From: Candidatus Uhrbacteria bacterium
GTDB lineage: Bacteria > Patescibacteriota > Patescibacteriia > JACQRZ01
Assembly: GCA_016206145.1 (NCBI GenBank)
Contig: JACQSA010000018.1
Span: 1 to 37,116, forward strand
Length of the DNA stretch: 37,116 nt
Direction of reading: 5' to 3'
This document shows positions 24,858-31,915 of this stretch, one piece after another; position 1 is the stretch's first letter; each line of letters starts with the position of its first letter. The notes below the pieces were generated by a model that was not told the DNA's origin, did not search any database, and saw only the letters and a program-made list of their open reading frames with translations. A program made the translations under genes and the position numbers.

Positions 24858-24893
24858 ACCAAAAGTATACACTTTTGGTACTTTCAGTGTCAA
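24857..24893 (-). promoter_or_regulatory. relBE-type promoter with overlapping palindromic operator
   Basis: On the minus strand TTGACA (24888-24893) and TATACT (24864-24869) are 18 nt apart. A perfect 10-bp inverted repeat with a 4-nt centre (24857-24880) covers the -10 and most of the spacer. Transcription would begin at or next to the ATG at 24857, giving a leaderless message if that start is used. A repressing antitoxin-toxin complex is the expected ligand. Confidence 0.75.
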
Positions 24894-24940
24894 GAGCAAG
24901 TTTTAATGGTCGCAATCTGATGGGGCCTCTGCCTGTCATA

Positions 24941-24966
24941 CAAAATGGGACCATGCATCGTTTTCC
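24941..24966 (+). repeat. degenerate ~26-bp repeat, copy 2
   Basis: Begins CAAAATGGGACC and ends TTTTCC, with a divergent middle. It lies upstream of the RelBE pair, opposite copy 1 on the other side. Confidence 0.5.
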
Positions 24967-24981
24967 TAGAATATTTTCGCA

Positions 24982-25074
24982 TCAGATCACAGACCCGGGT
25001 ATCCTCTTTTTGTGTAGATCGACAATCTCTTTTCTCTGTAATGGCGTTAATCTCGTTCTTTTGTGAATAGTCAT
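24982..25074 (-). pseudogene. IS481-like transposase N-terminal remnant
   Basis: The ATG at 25074 starts a 30-codon frame with TIHKRTRLTPLQRKEIVDLH, similar to the N-terminal HTH of IS481-family transposases. The frame stops at 24982, but a shift near 24993 exposes VCDLMRKYS, which would continue the same domain. No DDE catalytic core is present. It is a decayed fragment. Confidence 0.45.
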
Positions 25075-25104
25075 ACGGTTGCCTACAGGATTTCTTACGT
25101 CTTA

Positions 25105-25418
25105 CTATTCAATACGAACCCCCGTTTTTTTTATTTCATACACAATCGGATCGGCGCTGCTTGCAAATTCTTTCACTGTAAACCCATGAGGTTCAATGCG
25201 TGTATCCACACTCATTCTTAAATCCCAAAGCAATAACCTGTTTTTATCCAAGTTCCTCTGCAATTTGTCAGAAACAACTGCGACATCAATGTCGCTCCAT
25301 ATATTTGCCTTTTTTTTGCGTGCGAGCCAAAAAGGTACATCGCAGAAAACGGATATTGCGCTTGACGCAACGCACGTGCGTAACGCTTTGCTATTTTTTT
25401 CGCTTGACTTCTTGGCAT
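25105..25418 (-). pseudogene. MNT-type nucleotidyltransferase, frameshifted at an A8 run
   Basis: The ATG at 25418 starts SQAKKIAKRYARALRQ then FSAMYLFGSHAKK, the first part of the GSxAKG...SDxDxxV signature. The frame breaks at eight A's on the minus strand (forward T-run 25311-25318). The -1 frame continues with ANIWSDIDVAVVSDKLQRN and ends KKTGVRIE at 25105. The two halves fit a complete small nucleotidyltransferase of the minimal NTase (MNT) type, often paired with HEPN proteins. Options are a true pseudogene, a sequencing error, or -1 slippage (A AAA AAA). No HEPN partner was recognised. Confidence 0.7.
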
Positions 25419-25642
25419 AGCCGTTTATACAATGAATCAATTTTAGACTTAAAAATCCTCATATACATGAGAGGTGTTTTTCGTTGTGTGAAAAATAGAG
25501 AGGTGTATGCCATTTTTCGAGTTTCGTAATTCAGAACAGAATTGGAGGTGGGGAAGCCTTTGGAGGTGAGAGTACGGGAATCAATCACAAAAAGCATTTC
25601 TCGATGAATGGCAGGCCAAACGTCCTCATGATTATCTTTCAT
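25391..25642 (-). CDS. hypothetical small protein overlapping the NTase start
   Basis: An 83-codon frame with basic C-terminus (SLYKRLCQEVKRKK) overlaps the NTase start by 28 nt and the transposase remnant on the other strand. I recognise no domain. It could be a partner of the NTase, but the overlap with a coding remnant makes it doubtful. Confidence 0.2.
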   Translation of the reverse strand: MKDNHEDVWPAIHREMLFVIDSRTLTSKGFPTSNSVLNYETRKMAYTSLFFTQRKTPLMYMRIFKSKIDSLYKRLCQEVKRKK

Positions 25643-25818
25643 GGGTCAACCAAAATGAGTCTGATGAAAAAATTGAACGACTGCGTACATGCGTGAATCG
25701 CGGGCAGCCGTTTGGTAGTAATTCATGGACGGAAAGAATAACAAAAGAGTGGATACCTGAGTCAACTTTTCGCAGAGAAGGAAGGCCGAGTAAGCAAAGA
25801 ACTAAAAACTATTCCTGA
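25570..25818 (+). pseudogene. C-terminal remnant of REP-associated tyrosine transposase (RAYT, Y1 family)
   Basis: A plus-strand frame without its own start reads LDEWQAKRPHDYLSWVNQ, then ERLRTCVNRGQPFGSNSWTE and REGRPSK before TGA at 25816. The VNRGxPFGSxSWTE and GRPxK motifs are characteristic of the C-terminal tail of IS200-related RAYT proteins. The catalytic HUH and Tyr region is missing. The stop codon overlaps a half copy of the local repeat (25814-25828), consistent with RAYT genes lying next to their cognate repeats. Confidence 0.75.
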
Positions 25819-25821
25819 CAC

Positions 25822-25913
25822 CGTTTCCACCGTTTCCACGCGGGCTCACGGAAGTTTCACCGACATTTTTAAGTGATAGAACCGAGGCGGTTTCACCGAC
25901 CTAGTTAAATGAT
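25822..25913 (+). repeat. short direct repeats after the transposase remnant
   Basis: CGTTTCCAC occurs twice in tandem (25822-25830, 25831-25839). A 24-nt unit beginning GTTTCACCGAC occurs at 25854-25877 and 25890-25913, identical at about 20 positions, with a 36-bp period. No spacer structure of a CRISPR is present. Confidence 0.55.
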
Positions 25914-25948
25914 TTGACACGGGGGTGTATTCGATTTCACTGATGAAA

Positions 25949-25974
25949 AAAAATGAGACCTAACACTGTTTTCC
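25949..25974 (+). repeat. degenerate ~26-bp repeat, copy 3
   Basis: AAAAATGAGACCTAACACTG then TTTTCC matches copy 1 at about 22 positions. It ends 4 bp before the stop of the large pilin-like gene and marks the right edge of the accessory patch. Confidence 0.6.
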
Positions 25975-25978
25975 TTAA

Positions 25979-27025
25979 TCATAATGCTATTGGCTCCTTA
26001 ACGGTCTCACACTCTTTCCCGATAGTATAGTCTCCAGCACTAAACGGCTTACTCCAACAAACTTCCTGCTCTGTTGCCCCAACTCGATTTGTTGGAAAGG
26101 GACAGAAATAAGCAGGCGTATTTTTAATACGGACTGGAGTAGCGTTAAATTCTTCTTGTAAAAATTGCTTGCACCTTTCTAGCTTCATCCGACGAGCTAC
26201 TTTCCCACCGTCAACCTTCACTCCACAACATCCTCCCATTACTTCGCTTATATCAAGACCTCCCCCCCCGCAAAAACCATTATAACAGTTCCCTGATACA
26301 CATTCACAATCTGATTTGCATGCTTTTGCATTCGCAATGGTTCCCCTACAAGCTGTGCCTGATGGTACAGTTGGAGGAGGAGGAGTAATAATTTTTGCAG
26401 GAGCGGCAAGGGCTTTTGCGAGTTCTGATGATGACATTGCCCGGTAACAAAGGGCATCCTTATGTATTTGATACCACTGCTCGCCAGCGCTTTGAAACGC
26501 AAGCTTCCCTGAACCTCCCGTGAGCGTCACAACGATCAAGTTCACTCCGACCCATGCGCCGAATACTATTAAAAGTCCGATCACGGCATTTTTCAATGTA
26601 GTCATACCTGCCTGTATGCGTTTTTCTGTTCCCCCGGCAATCAACCATTGAAACCCGCCCCAGACAAACATCAAAAGCGCAAGACTTCCGACCACACTGA
26701 GAAGCAAGTGATATGCTGACAAGACAGTCTGGACAATACCTGAAAGGCTGTGATAACAAGATATTTCTTCCCCATCATGAATGACACTGCCACATCCGCC
26801 AATCAAAAAACCTGTGGCTCCCTTCTCTGGTCGAGATCCTTTAATCAATTCGTTATCTAAGCAATATTGAACAGCCTCAACAGGCGCTGCAAAAAAAATC
26901 AATGAAGCCGAAAAGACAATCATCGTCAATACAGATACAAGTTTCCAGCTATGAAAGAATCTGTGGCTCCCCGATCGGACCGAGGATGATACTATAGGCA
27001 TACAATCGTTCATATCAATACCCAT
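25979..27025 (-). CDS. large VirB2/TrbC-like pilin family protein with Cys-rich C-terminal domain, paralog G
   Basis: 348 residues. A hydrophobic leader (29-51, ending AAPVEA) is followed by a Cys-containing mature N-terminus. The family core is at about 105-167 (VVGSLALLMFVWGGF, turn LIAGGTEKR, helix VIGLLIVFGAWVGVNLI). A Pro-rich linker (ITPPPPTVPSG) leads to a Cys-rich domain: CRGTIANAKACKSDCECVSG, NCYNGFCGGGG and later CC, RC, FC, VC and EC. I count 16 cysteines in the mature protein. It may be a tip or adhesive subunit of the same filament system. The start (27025) lies inside the 22-bp repeat; ATG 27013 is an alternative. It ends next to a mobile repeat. Confidence 0.68.
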   Translation of the reverse strand: MGIDMNDCMPIVSSSVRSGSHRFFHSWKLVSVLTMIVFSASLIFFAAPVEAVQYCLDNELIKGSRPEKGATGFLIGGCGSVIHDGEEISCYHSLSGIVQTVLSAYHLLLSVVGSLALLMFVWGGFQWLIAGGTEKRIQAGMTTLKNAVIGLLIVFGAWVGVNLIVVTLTGGSGKLAFQSAGEQWYQIHKDALCYRAMSSSELAKALAAPAKIITPPPPTVPSGTACRGTIANAKACKSDCECVSGNCYNGFCGGGGLDISEVMGGCCGVKVDGGKVARRMKLERCKQFLQEEFNATPVRIKNTPAYFCPFPTNRVGATEQEVCWSKPFSAGDYTIGKECETVKEPIAL

Positions 27026-27038
27026 TCTGGATTATTTG
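27017..27038. repeat. 22-bp direct repeat, left copy (vapBC flank)
   Basis: Identical over 22 bp to 27732-27753. It contains the start codon of the large pilin-like gene and the stop codon of the PIN toxin. Confidence 0.9.
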
Positions 27039-27418
27039 CTTGATTGAGTAGGAGGCGTTCCTATAGAATTTCGCAAATCAAGATTTGGAATGCTCTTAAA
27101 ATCCTTGATGTTCTTTGTGATTAGTGTGAAGCTCCACTCTAAAGCCGTTGCTGCAATAAGAAGATCAGGAAGCCGAGTTGATCGTGTTCTACCAAGTTCC
27201 CCTGCGCGTTGCGCGATACTATTGTCTACGCTCACTGGCGTCATTATGCTCATTAGATCAATCAGTGATCGAATGTCATCATCTCCTAACCCGGGATAGC
27301 GTAACGCTTCAGCGACTGTAATAGTTGAGATATAAAATTCCGTTTCCTTTGGAGCAGAGGAAAGAATATTTTCTGAGAGATGCAAGAGAAGAATATTTGT
27401 GTCAAGTAACACTCGCAT
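27032..27418 (-). CDS. vapC: VapC-like PIN-domain ribonuclease toxin
   Basis: 128 residues with PIN signatures: first Asp in VLLDTNILLLHL, Glu in TVAEALRYPG, Asp in RLPDLLIAATAL, and Asp in ITKNIKDF. These acidic residues coordinate metal for RNA cleavage. VapC toxins typically cut tRNA or rRNA. It starts 18 nt after the putative antitoxin. Its stop codon TAA comes from the duplicated 22-bp repeat, so the coding region ends exactly at the insertion boundary. Confidence 0.85.
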   Translation of the reverse strand: MRVLLDTNILLLHLSENILSSAPKETEFYISTITVAEALRYPGLGDDDIRSLIDLMSIMTPVSVDNSIAQRAGELGRTRSTRLPDLLIAATALEWSFTLITKNIKDFKSIPNLDLRNSIGTPPTQSSK

Positions 27419-27436
27419 AAAGTGGCGACAATGTCG

Positions 27437-27673
27437 CTAATTCCAATCGTTGCGAACCTTCCTCTGCCAGATAAGAATATCTTTTTCCGAATATTTATTA
27501 CGCGTTACTCCTCCCGTACGTGTAAGAATACTGTTTTTTGTACTGTAATTGCCAGAAACTGGAGAAATGCAAACAAGGCGGTCCTTTAATCGATGAAGCG
27601 CTTCATCGATATGCTCAAGTTCGCGATATATTGACTGAGACTGAATTGGTTCTTGGTGCATATTGGGTTCCAT
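27437..27673 (-). CDS. probable VapB-type antitoxin
   Basis: The ATG at 27673 (or 27661) gives about 78 residues. QSQSIYRELEHIDEALHRLK could form a helical hairpin, and the C-terminus is basic (KYSEKDILIWQRKVRNDWN). I do not recognise a standard AbrB, RHH or Phd domain. The antitoxin role is inferred from size, its place directly upstream of the PIN toxin, and its own promoter. A longer GTG-started frame from 27721 would run through the promoter. Confidence 0.5.
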   Translation of the reverse strand: MEPNMHQEPIQSQSIYRELEHIDEALHRLKDRLVCISPVSGNYSTKNSILTRTGGVTRNKYSEKDILIWQRKVRNDWN

Positions 27674-27681
27674 ATAATTCA

Positions 27682-27710
27682 ATACTAGCAAATAACGCAG
27701 TATAAAGCAA
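27682..27710 (-). promoter_or_regulatory. promoter of the VapBC-type cassette
   Basis: On the minus strand TTGCTT (27705-27710) and TAGTAT (27682-27687) have a 17-nt spacer. Start near 27675 would place it beside the antitoxin ATG at 27673. The promoter is inside the inserted segment, so the cassette carries its own expression signal. Confidence 0.5.
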
Positions 27711-27729
27711 TCCACACGCACCGTTCAAC

Positions 27730-29157
27730 CTAATACCCATTCTGGATTATTTGTTTCGTTTTAGTAAGCAACCCCCCAAAAAAAGTCTTTTGTTCTTCCG
27801 GAGTGCCGCCTTTGCCAAGCAGTGCTTCGGTGATCAGGCTCGCCATGGCGCGCTCCATTGTATCCGGATTTTTTCCATAAAACCATGTTTTTGCCATCAG
27901 GAGTTGTGCCGCAAACGGATAGAGCGCATCAGCCTTTTTCTGACCCTCGATCAGATCTCGAAGCGCAGTCGGTTTGCGCGTACTCTCAAGATATTTCTGC
28001 GCTTGTTCTTTTGCAGTGGCAAACAAAAGAAAATCCCATGCATAATCTTTACGCGCGGATCTTTTTGATACGACTTCAACCCAATAATTCGCCATAGTCG
28101 CAGGAACTTCGGGATTTAATTGAGGCAACGGCACCACTCCATAGCGGATCCGCGGATTGAGTGCGCGCAGCTGGTCCAAATGATACGAATACCCAAACAT
28201 CATTGCAGTACGCCCTTGAGTGAATGCCTCAAAGCTGTCTGAAAATTTCTCATCCCATGTATACAATTCCGAAGTGGGTGAGGCAAAATCAGTATAAAAC
28301 ATCAATGCGTTTATGGAGGGGTGCACTGAATCGTCTTTGATGTAATCAGGAATCCTGTCAAAAGTAATGCCCGTAGGGCTGCTCATTTGCGCGCCATTCT
28401 GCATCATCAAGGTAGCAAGGATATCTGTCGATCGCTGCACACTGCCCGCTCCCCCGAGCGCGGCACCGGAAATTTTGATCTCGCGCGTATTGGGATCGCG
28501 GACAGTTAAGCGCCCTTCAGAAACCATATTGGTAAACTCTGTCCAGCTTCGTGGCGGAGCTCCAATGCCTGCGTTATTAAACAGGTCTTTGTTGTAAAAA
28601 AGCGCAAGCACATCGACAAAATATGGAACCCCCACAAGAACTGTTTTGCCGTCAATATTCCTTATGACATCGCTGGTTACTGCGTCAATAAATTGCTCTT
28701 GCAATTCACGAATGGTGGGCGCAGGAATATCTTGCAGTTTGATGTCTGTTTTTTTTTGAAATCCGCTTGACGTCTGAATAAAAAACGCAATCTTTCTGGT
28801 GTCAGGCACCGGCTCAATTTTGGGTTCATATTTCCCCATCCATGTATTGTGGATAGAAAAAATATCCGGTCCGCGATTTTCTGCCAAAGCATTGACTAAT
28901 TCAGACTCATATTCTTCAAATCGAAGCCGCCTATATTGGATAGTAACATTCGGATGCTTTTGTTGATATTCGGCAATAATATCCTGTATCGCTTGATCGC
29001 CATCAAACACTCGCCAATAAGTAAGTGTGACGGGCAGTTTTGCCTCTTTGAGTTCTTTAGACGACGGACCTTTTGGTTTTAAGGCGATAAGCGCTGCAAG
29101 CACCCCAAAGATTACTACAAGCGCGAGTCCTAAAATAAGCAGTATTCGATTTTGCAT
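27730..29157 (-). CDS. ABC-type sugar solute-binding-like protein, membrane-anchored
   Basis: Family 1 extracellular solute-binding protein of 475 residues from the ATG at 29157. An N-terminal uncleaved-looking helix (RILLILGLALVVIFGVLAAL) replaces a lipobox Cys. The mature part has VTLTYWRVFDGDQAIQDII, then GPDIFSIHNTWM, FYNKDLFNNAGI and FTQGRTAMMFGYS, all usual in this fold. No permease or ATPase is in the window, so it could bind a ligand for another purpose. It starts 4 nt after the presenilin-like gene. Its last codons (QIIQNGY) are encoded by the 22-bp repeat. Next to it sits the inserted VapBC cassette. Confidence 0.8.
   Translation of the reverse strand: MQNRILLILGLALVVIFGVLAALIALKPKGPSSKELKEAKLPVTLTYWRVFDGDQAIQDIIAEYQQKHPNVTIQYRRLRFEEYESELVNALAENRGPDIFSIHNTWMGKYEPKIEPVPDTRKIAFFIQTSSGFQKKTDIKLQDIPAPTIRELQEQFIDAVTSDVIRNIDGKTVLVGVPYFVDVLALFYNKDLFNNAGIGAPPRSWTEFTNMVSEGRLTVRDPNTREIKISGAALGGAGSVQRSTDILATLMMQNGAQMSSPTGITFDRIPDYIKDDSVHPSINALMFYTDFASPTSELYTWDEKFSDSFEAFTQGRTAMMFGYSYHLDQLRALNPRIRYGVVPLPQLNPEVPATMANYWVEVVSKRSARKDYAWDFLLFATAKEQAQKYLESTRKPTALRDLIEGQKKADALYPFAAQLLMAKTWFYGKNPDTMERAMASLITEALLGKGGTPEEQKTFFGGLLTKTKQIIQNGY
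27732..27753. repeat. 22-bp direct repeat, right copy (vapBC flank)
   Basis: Second exact copy, 715 bp from 27017. It encodes the C-terminus of the solute-binding-like protein. Confidence 0.9.
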
Positions 29158-29161
29158 ATGA

Positions 29162-29998
29162 TTAGTATATCCCAAGCGCTGCAAATGCACCACCGAGCGC
29201 ACCGATCGTGATAAGAGGAAGCGCAGGAATAGGATGATGGCGGCTTACAATCAAAAGATGATTCAGTGTGATGCCCACCAGCATGCCTGCAACGCTCGCG
29301 ATTGCCGCAGGGAGGCTTGCGCGCACAAGGCTCGCAGAAAAGATCATGGGCAGTACGATATCCCCTCCTCCAACGATTAAAAAGCCGCTGCCAGGCTGCA
29401 CGTCGCGGATCTGCGCAAAATACTTTTTCACTGTATCCGGAACAAACAACGCAAAACTTGCTTGGCGCCGTATCAATTCATGCGCAAGAAGGATCATGTG
29501 CTTTGTAATGTACACAGCAATGATGTCATATACGGATAATGCCAAAAGGAGAAGCGCGGCAAACAGAAAATGAAACTGCAGTCCGAATATCGGGCCAATG
29601 CCCACGGCGGCTGCAATGACAACCATATTATGCACCCATACGGCAGGAAGAAGAAACAAAGCGCATAAAAACAGTGCGGAAACAAGCAGAGAAAGCTCGG
29701 GCGGAAACACTAAAAGAAAAAGCTTCATAAGTCCAAGAAAAACCACAAACAAAAACAAAAACCGATACAATGCACGCCCTTTATATAAATGGAGGAGAAT
29801 AAGGAGCGCGGCTGTTGCTGTAAAAAAGAGGATAAGAAACTGAAAAAAAACGGTTTGCGCTGATTCGGTTTCCCAAAAAAGAAACGGGTCTGTGGTCACA
29901 AATACAGGGGCTTGAGATGCGATAAACACTGCCGTGCCCTGCGCAAGCCCGAAAAGTGCAAGTGTGGAAAAAAGCAATGAGAGGCGAAGGCGAGTCAT
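29162..29998 (-). CDS. presenilin/signal-peptide-peptidase-like intramembrane aspartyl protease
   Basis: 278 residues with about nine membrane helices. Three signature elements are in order: YD in ALSVYDIIAVYITKHM (Y157, D158), G-x-GD as GGGD (210-213, D213), and PAL (258-260). The two Asp form the catalytic pair of the presenilin/SPP/GxGD family, and YD...TKHM closely resembles archaeal presenilin homologues. It would cut substrates within the membrane, possibly remnant signal peptides or a leader of neighbouring pilin-like proteins. It lies between the DoxX-like gene (15 nt) and the solute-binding-like gene (4 nt). Type IV prepilin peptidase (also GxGD) is the alternative, but PAL and YD...TKHM argue against it. 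Confidence 0.8.
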   Translation of the reverse strand: MTRLRLSLLFSTLALFGLAQGTAVFIASQAPVFVTTDPFLFWETESAQTVFFQFLILFFTATAALLILLHLYKGRALYRFLFLFVVFLGLMKLFLLVFPPELSLLVSALFLCALFLLPAVWVHNMVVIAAAVGIGPIFGLQFHFLFAALLLLALSVYDIIAVYITKHMILLAHELIRRQASFALFVPDTVKKYFAQIRDVQPGSGFLIVGGGDIVLPMIFSASLVRASLPAAIASVAGMLVGITLNHLLIVSRHHPIPALPLITIGALGGAFAALGIY

Positions 29999-30013
29999 TG
30001 AAGAAGGGTCCCG

Positions 30014-30376
30014 CTAGGCGTGATAGTGATCTTGCGTGTCGAGATACGATAATGCAATACTGGAAAAAAAGATTGCGATATCGCGAAACACCACGTCAAG
30101 AAGAGTAAGATTTGAAATGATGATCCCAAGCATTACACTTGCCGATAGTATCCCTGCAAAAAAAACATATCTTCCCCATAGAAGCCACGCAGCAAGAATC
30201 AATTCTCCAATAGAAAATAGGGTGAGGAGTGTATGTTCTGGGATCATGTCACGGATAAACTTCGGAAAGTACCCTACCCACGAAATAGGATCAAGGAATG
30301 CCGCGATGGCGGCGTATCCAAATACGCTCGCAAGGCCAATTCGAAGAAGAAAAGATACAACCCGCTCTTTTTTCAT
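30014..30376 (-). CDS. DoxX-like membrane protein
   Basis: A 120-residue protein with four hydrophobic helices: LRIGLASVFGYAAIAAFLDP, LTLFSIGELILAAWLLWG, FFAGILSASVMLGIII and FRDIAIFFSSIALSYLD. The final R-D-I-A...ALSYL helix and overall length fit the DoxX/DUF-type family. No conserved catalytic residues were identified, so the function is unknown (members are linked to redox or quinone chemistry). It opens the operon leading into the presenilin-like gene, with a promoter immediately upstream. Confidence 0.6.
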   Translation of the reverse strand: MKKERVVSFLLRIGLASVFGYAAIAAFLDPISWVGYFPKFIRDMIPEHTLLTLFSIGELILAAWLLWGRYVFFAGILSASVMLGIIISNLTLLDVVFRDIAIFFSSIALSYLDTQDHYHA

Positions 30377-30393
30377 AAAATTATCTATGAATA

Positions 30394-30422
30394 ATCATAC
30401 CATTTTTTTTATCGGAGAACAA
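30394..30422 (-). promoter_or_regulatory. possible promoter of the DoxX/presenilin operon
   Basis: On the minus strand TTGTTC (30417-30422) and TATGAT (30394-30399) are 17 nt apart. The start would be about 11 nt ahead of the ATG at 30376. The -35 is weak, the -10 good. Confidence 0.4.
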
Positions 30423-30498
30423 CGTGGACAGCTTCACGCCTGCGAAAAGAGAAGCAAGATTTCCCTTACGATCAAGATCGAAAAAAAGAATACGTTCG

Positions 30499-31908
30499 CT
30501 AATACCGATACTCTTCGTTTTTGTATGGCCCCTGCGCGCGTACGCCGATATATGTTGCCTGTGCGTTGGTCAGTGTTGTGAGATGAACGCCTAGTTTTCC
30601 AAGGTGCAAACGCGCCACTTCTTCATCCAATTCTTTTGGCAGGCGGTACAGCCCTGCGGAAAGTTCATTTTGCCATAAATATATTTGCGCCAATGTTTGG
30701 TTGGAAAAACTAGTGCTCATGACAAAAGAGGGATGTCCCTGCGCGCAACCGAGATTGACGAGCCTTCCTTCTGCAAGAAGATAGATTTCATGTCCGTCGT
30801 TAAACCGATACTTATCTACCTGGGGCTTGATGGACTCCCGCTTCACACCTGACAATGCATTGAGCGCATCCACCTGAATCTCGTTGTCAAAATGACCGAT
30901 ATTACAGACAATTGCCTGATCTTTCATTTTTTTCATATGCGCAAGACGGATCACGTCGCAGTTGCCTGTCGCAGTCACATACAGATCTGCCAACCCAAGA
31001 GTTTCTTCAACGGTTTTTACTTCATACCCTTCCATGGAAGCCTGCAACGCGCAAATCGGATCGATCTCAGTAACGATCACATGCGCCCCGAAATTTTTTA
31101 ATGCCTGCGCGCAGCCTTTCCCCACTTCTCCATATCCACACACAACCGCGGTTTTGCCGGCAATCATGACCCCTGTTGCCCGCTTTATTCCGTCCATTAA
31201 AGATTCACGACATCCATAGATATTATCGAATTTCGATTTCGTCACTGAATCGTTTACATTCACTGCGGCAAATAATAACTTGTTTTCTCGCACCATCTGT
31301 TCAAGACGATGCACTCCCGTAGTGGTTTCTTCTGATATTCCACGAATCTTTTTTGCCATGCGTGTCCATCGTATTGGATTTTTTTCGTATTCACGGGAAA
31401 GCAACCGCATCAACTCTCGCATGTCCGGACTTACGGATTTTGTGCGCGTTTTTAGAAGAGCGGAGGTTTTTTCCACCTTGACCCCCATATGAATAAGTAG
31501 CGTAGCGTCTCCTCCATCATCAACGATTAAATTTGGGCCATGTTCGTTGCCAAAATCGGTCGAGCGCTCAAGGCACCACCAATACTCAGACAGGCTCTCG
31601 CCTTTCCATGCAAACACGGGAATGCCTGCTTTTACAATTGCGGCGGCGGCATGGTCCTGAGTAGAAAAAATATTACAGCTTGACCATCGGATATCAGCTC
31701 CCAATGCGCACAACGTTTCTATCAACACAGCAGTCTGTATCGTCATGTGCAGTGAACCGGTGATGCGCGCGCCGCGCAAAGGCTTTTTCTTCGCATGTTT
31801 TTTTCGGATCGCCATAAGGCCTGGCATTTCATGCTCGGCAATGGTGATCTCCTTTCGTCCCCACTCGGCAAGCGAAAGATCTGCGATTTTAAAATCAAAA
31901 TTTTTCAT
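30499..31908 (-). CDS. ahcY: S-adenosylhomocysteine hydrolase
   Basis: This NAD-dependent enzyme splits S-adenosylhomocysteine into adenosine and homocysteine, clearing the by-product of methylation. The substrate domain begins [20 protein letters not shown], with [14 protein letters not shown] and STQDHAAAA. The NAD site [15 protein letters not shown] is around residues 256-270. HFDNEIQ and the C-terminal YRY that completes the partner active site are present. The ATG at 31908 follows the pfkB stop by 7 nt and matches the family start, whereas the longer frame to 31947 overlaps it. It closes the six-gene operon. Confidence 0.96.
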   Translation of the reverse strand: MKNFDFKIADLSLAEWGRKEITIAEHEMPGLMAIRKKHAKKKPLRGARITGSLHMTIQTAVLIETLCALGADIRWSSCNIFSTQDHAAAAIVKAGIPVFAWKGESLSEYWWCLERSTDFGNEHGPNLIVDDGGDATLLIHMGVKVEKTSALLKTRTKSVSPDMRELMRLLSREYEKNPIRWTRMAKKIRGISEETTTGVHRLEQMVRENKLLFAAVNVNDSVTKSKFDNIYGCRESLMDGIKRATGVMIAGKTAVVCGYGEVGKGCAQALKNFGAHVIVTEIDPICALQASMEGYEVKTVEETLGLADLYVTATGNCDVIRLAHMKKMKDQAIVCNIGHFDNEIQVDALNALSGVKRESIKPQVDKYRFNDGHEIYLLAEGRLVNLGCAQGHPSFVMSTSFSNQTLAQIYLWQNELSAGLYRLPKELDEEVARLHLGKLGVHLTTLTNAQATYIGVRAQGPYKNEEYRY

Positions 31909-31915
31909 AAAAATC

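Noticed and set aside
25822-25913. CRISPR-like direct repeats
   Set aside because: Only two degenerate units with a 36-bp period, no array and no cas genes.
29162-29998. Type IV prepilin peptidase (also a GxGD protease)
   Set aside because: Presence of PAL and YD...TKHM, and absence of the prepilin peptidase zinc Cys motif, favour the presenilin/SPP family.
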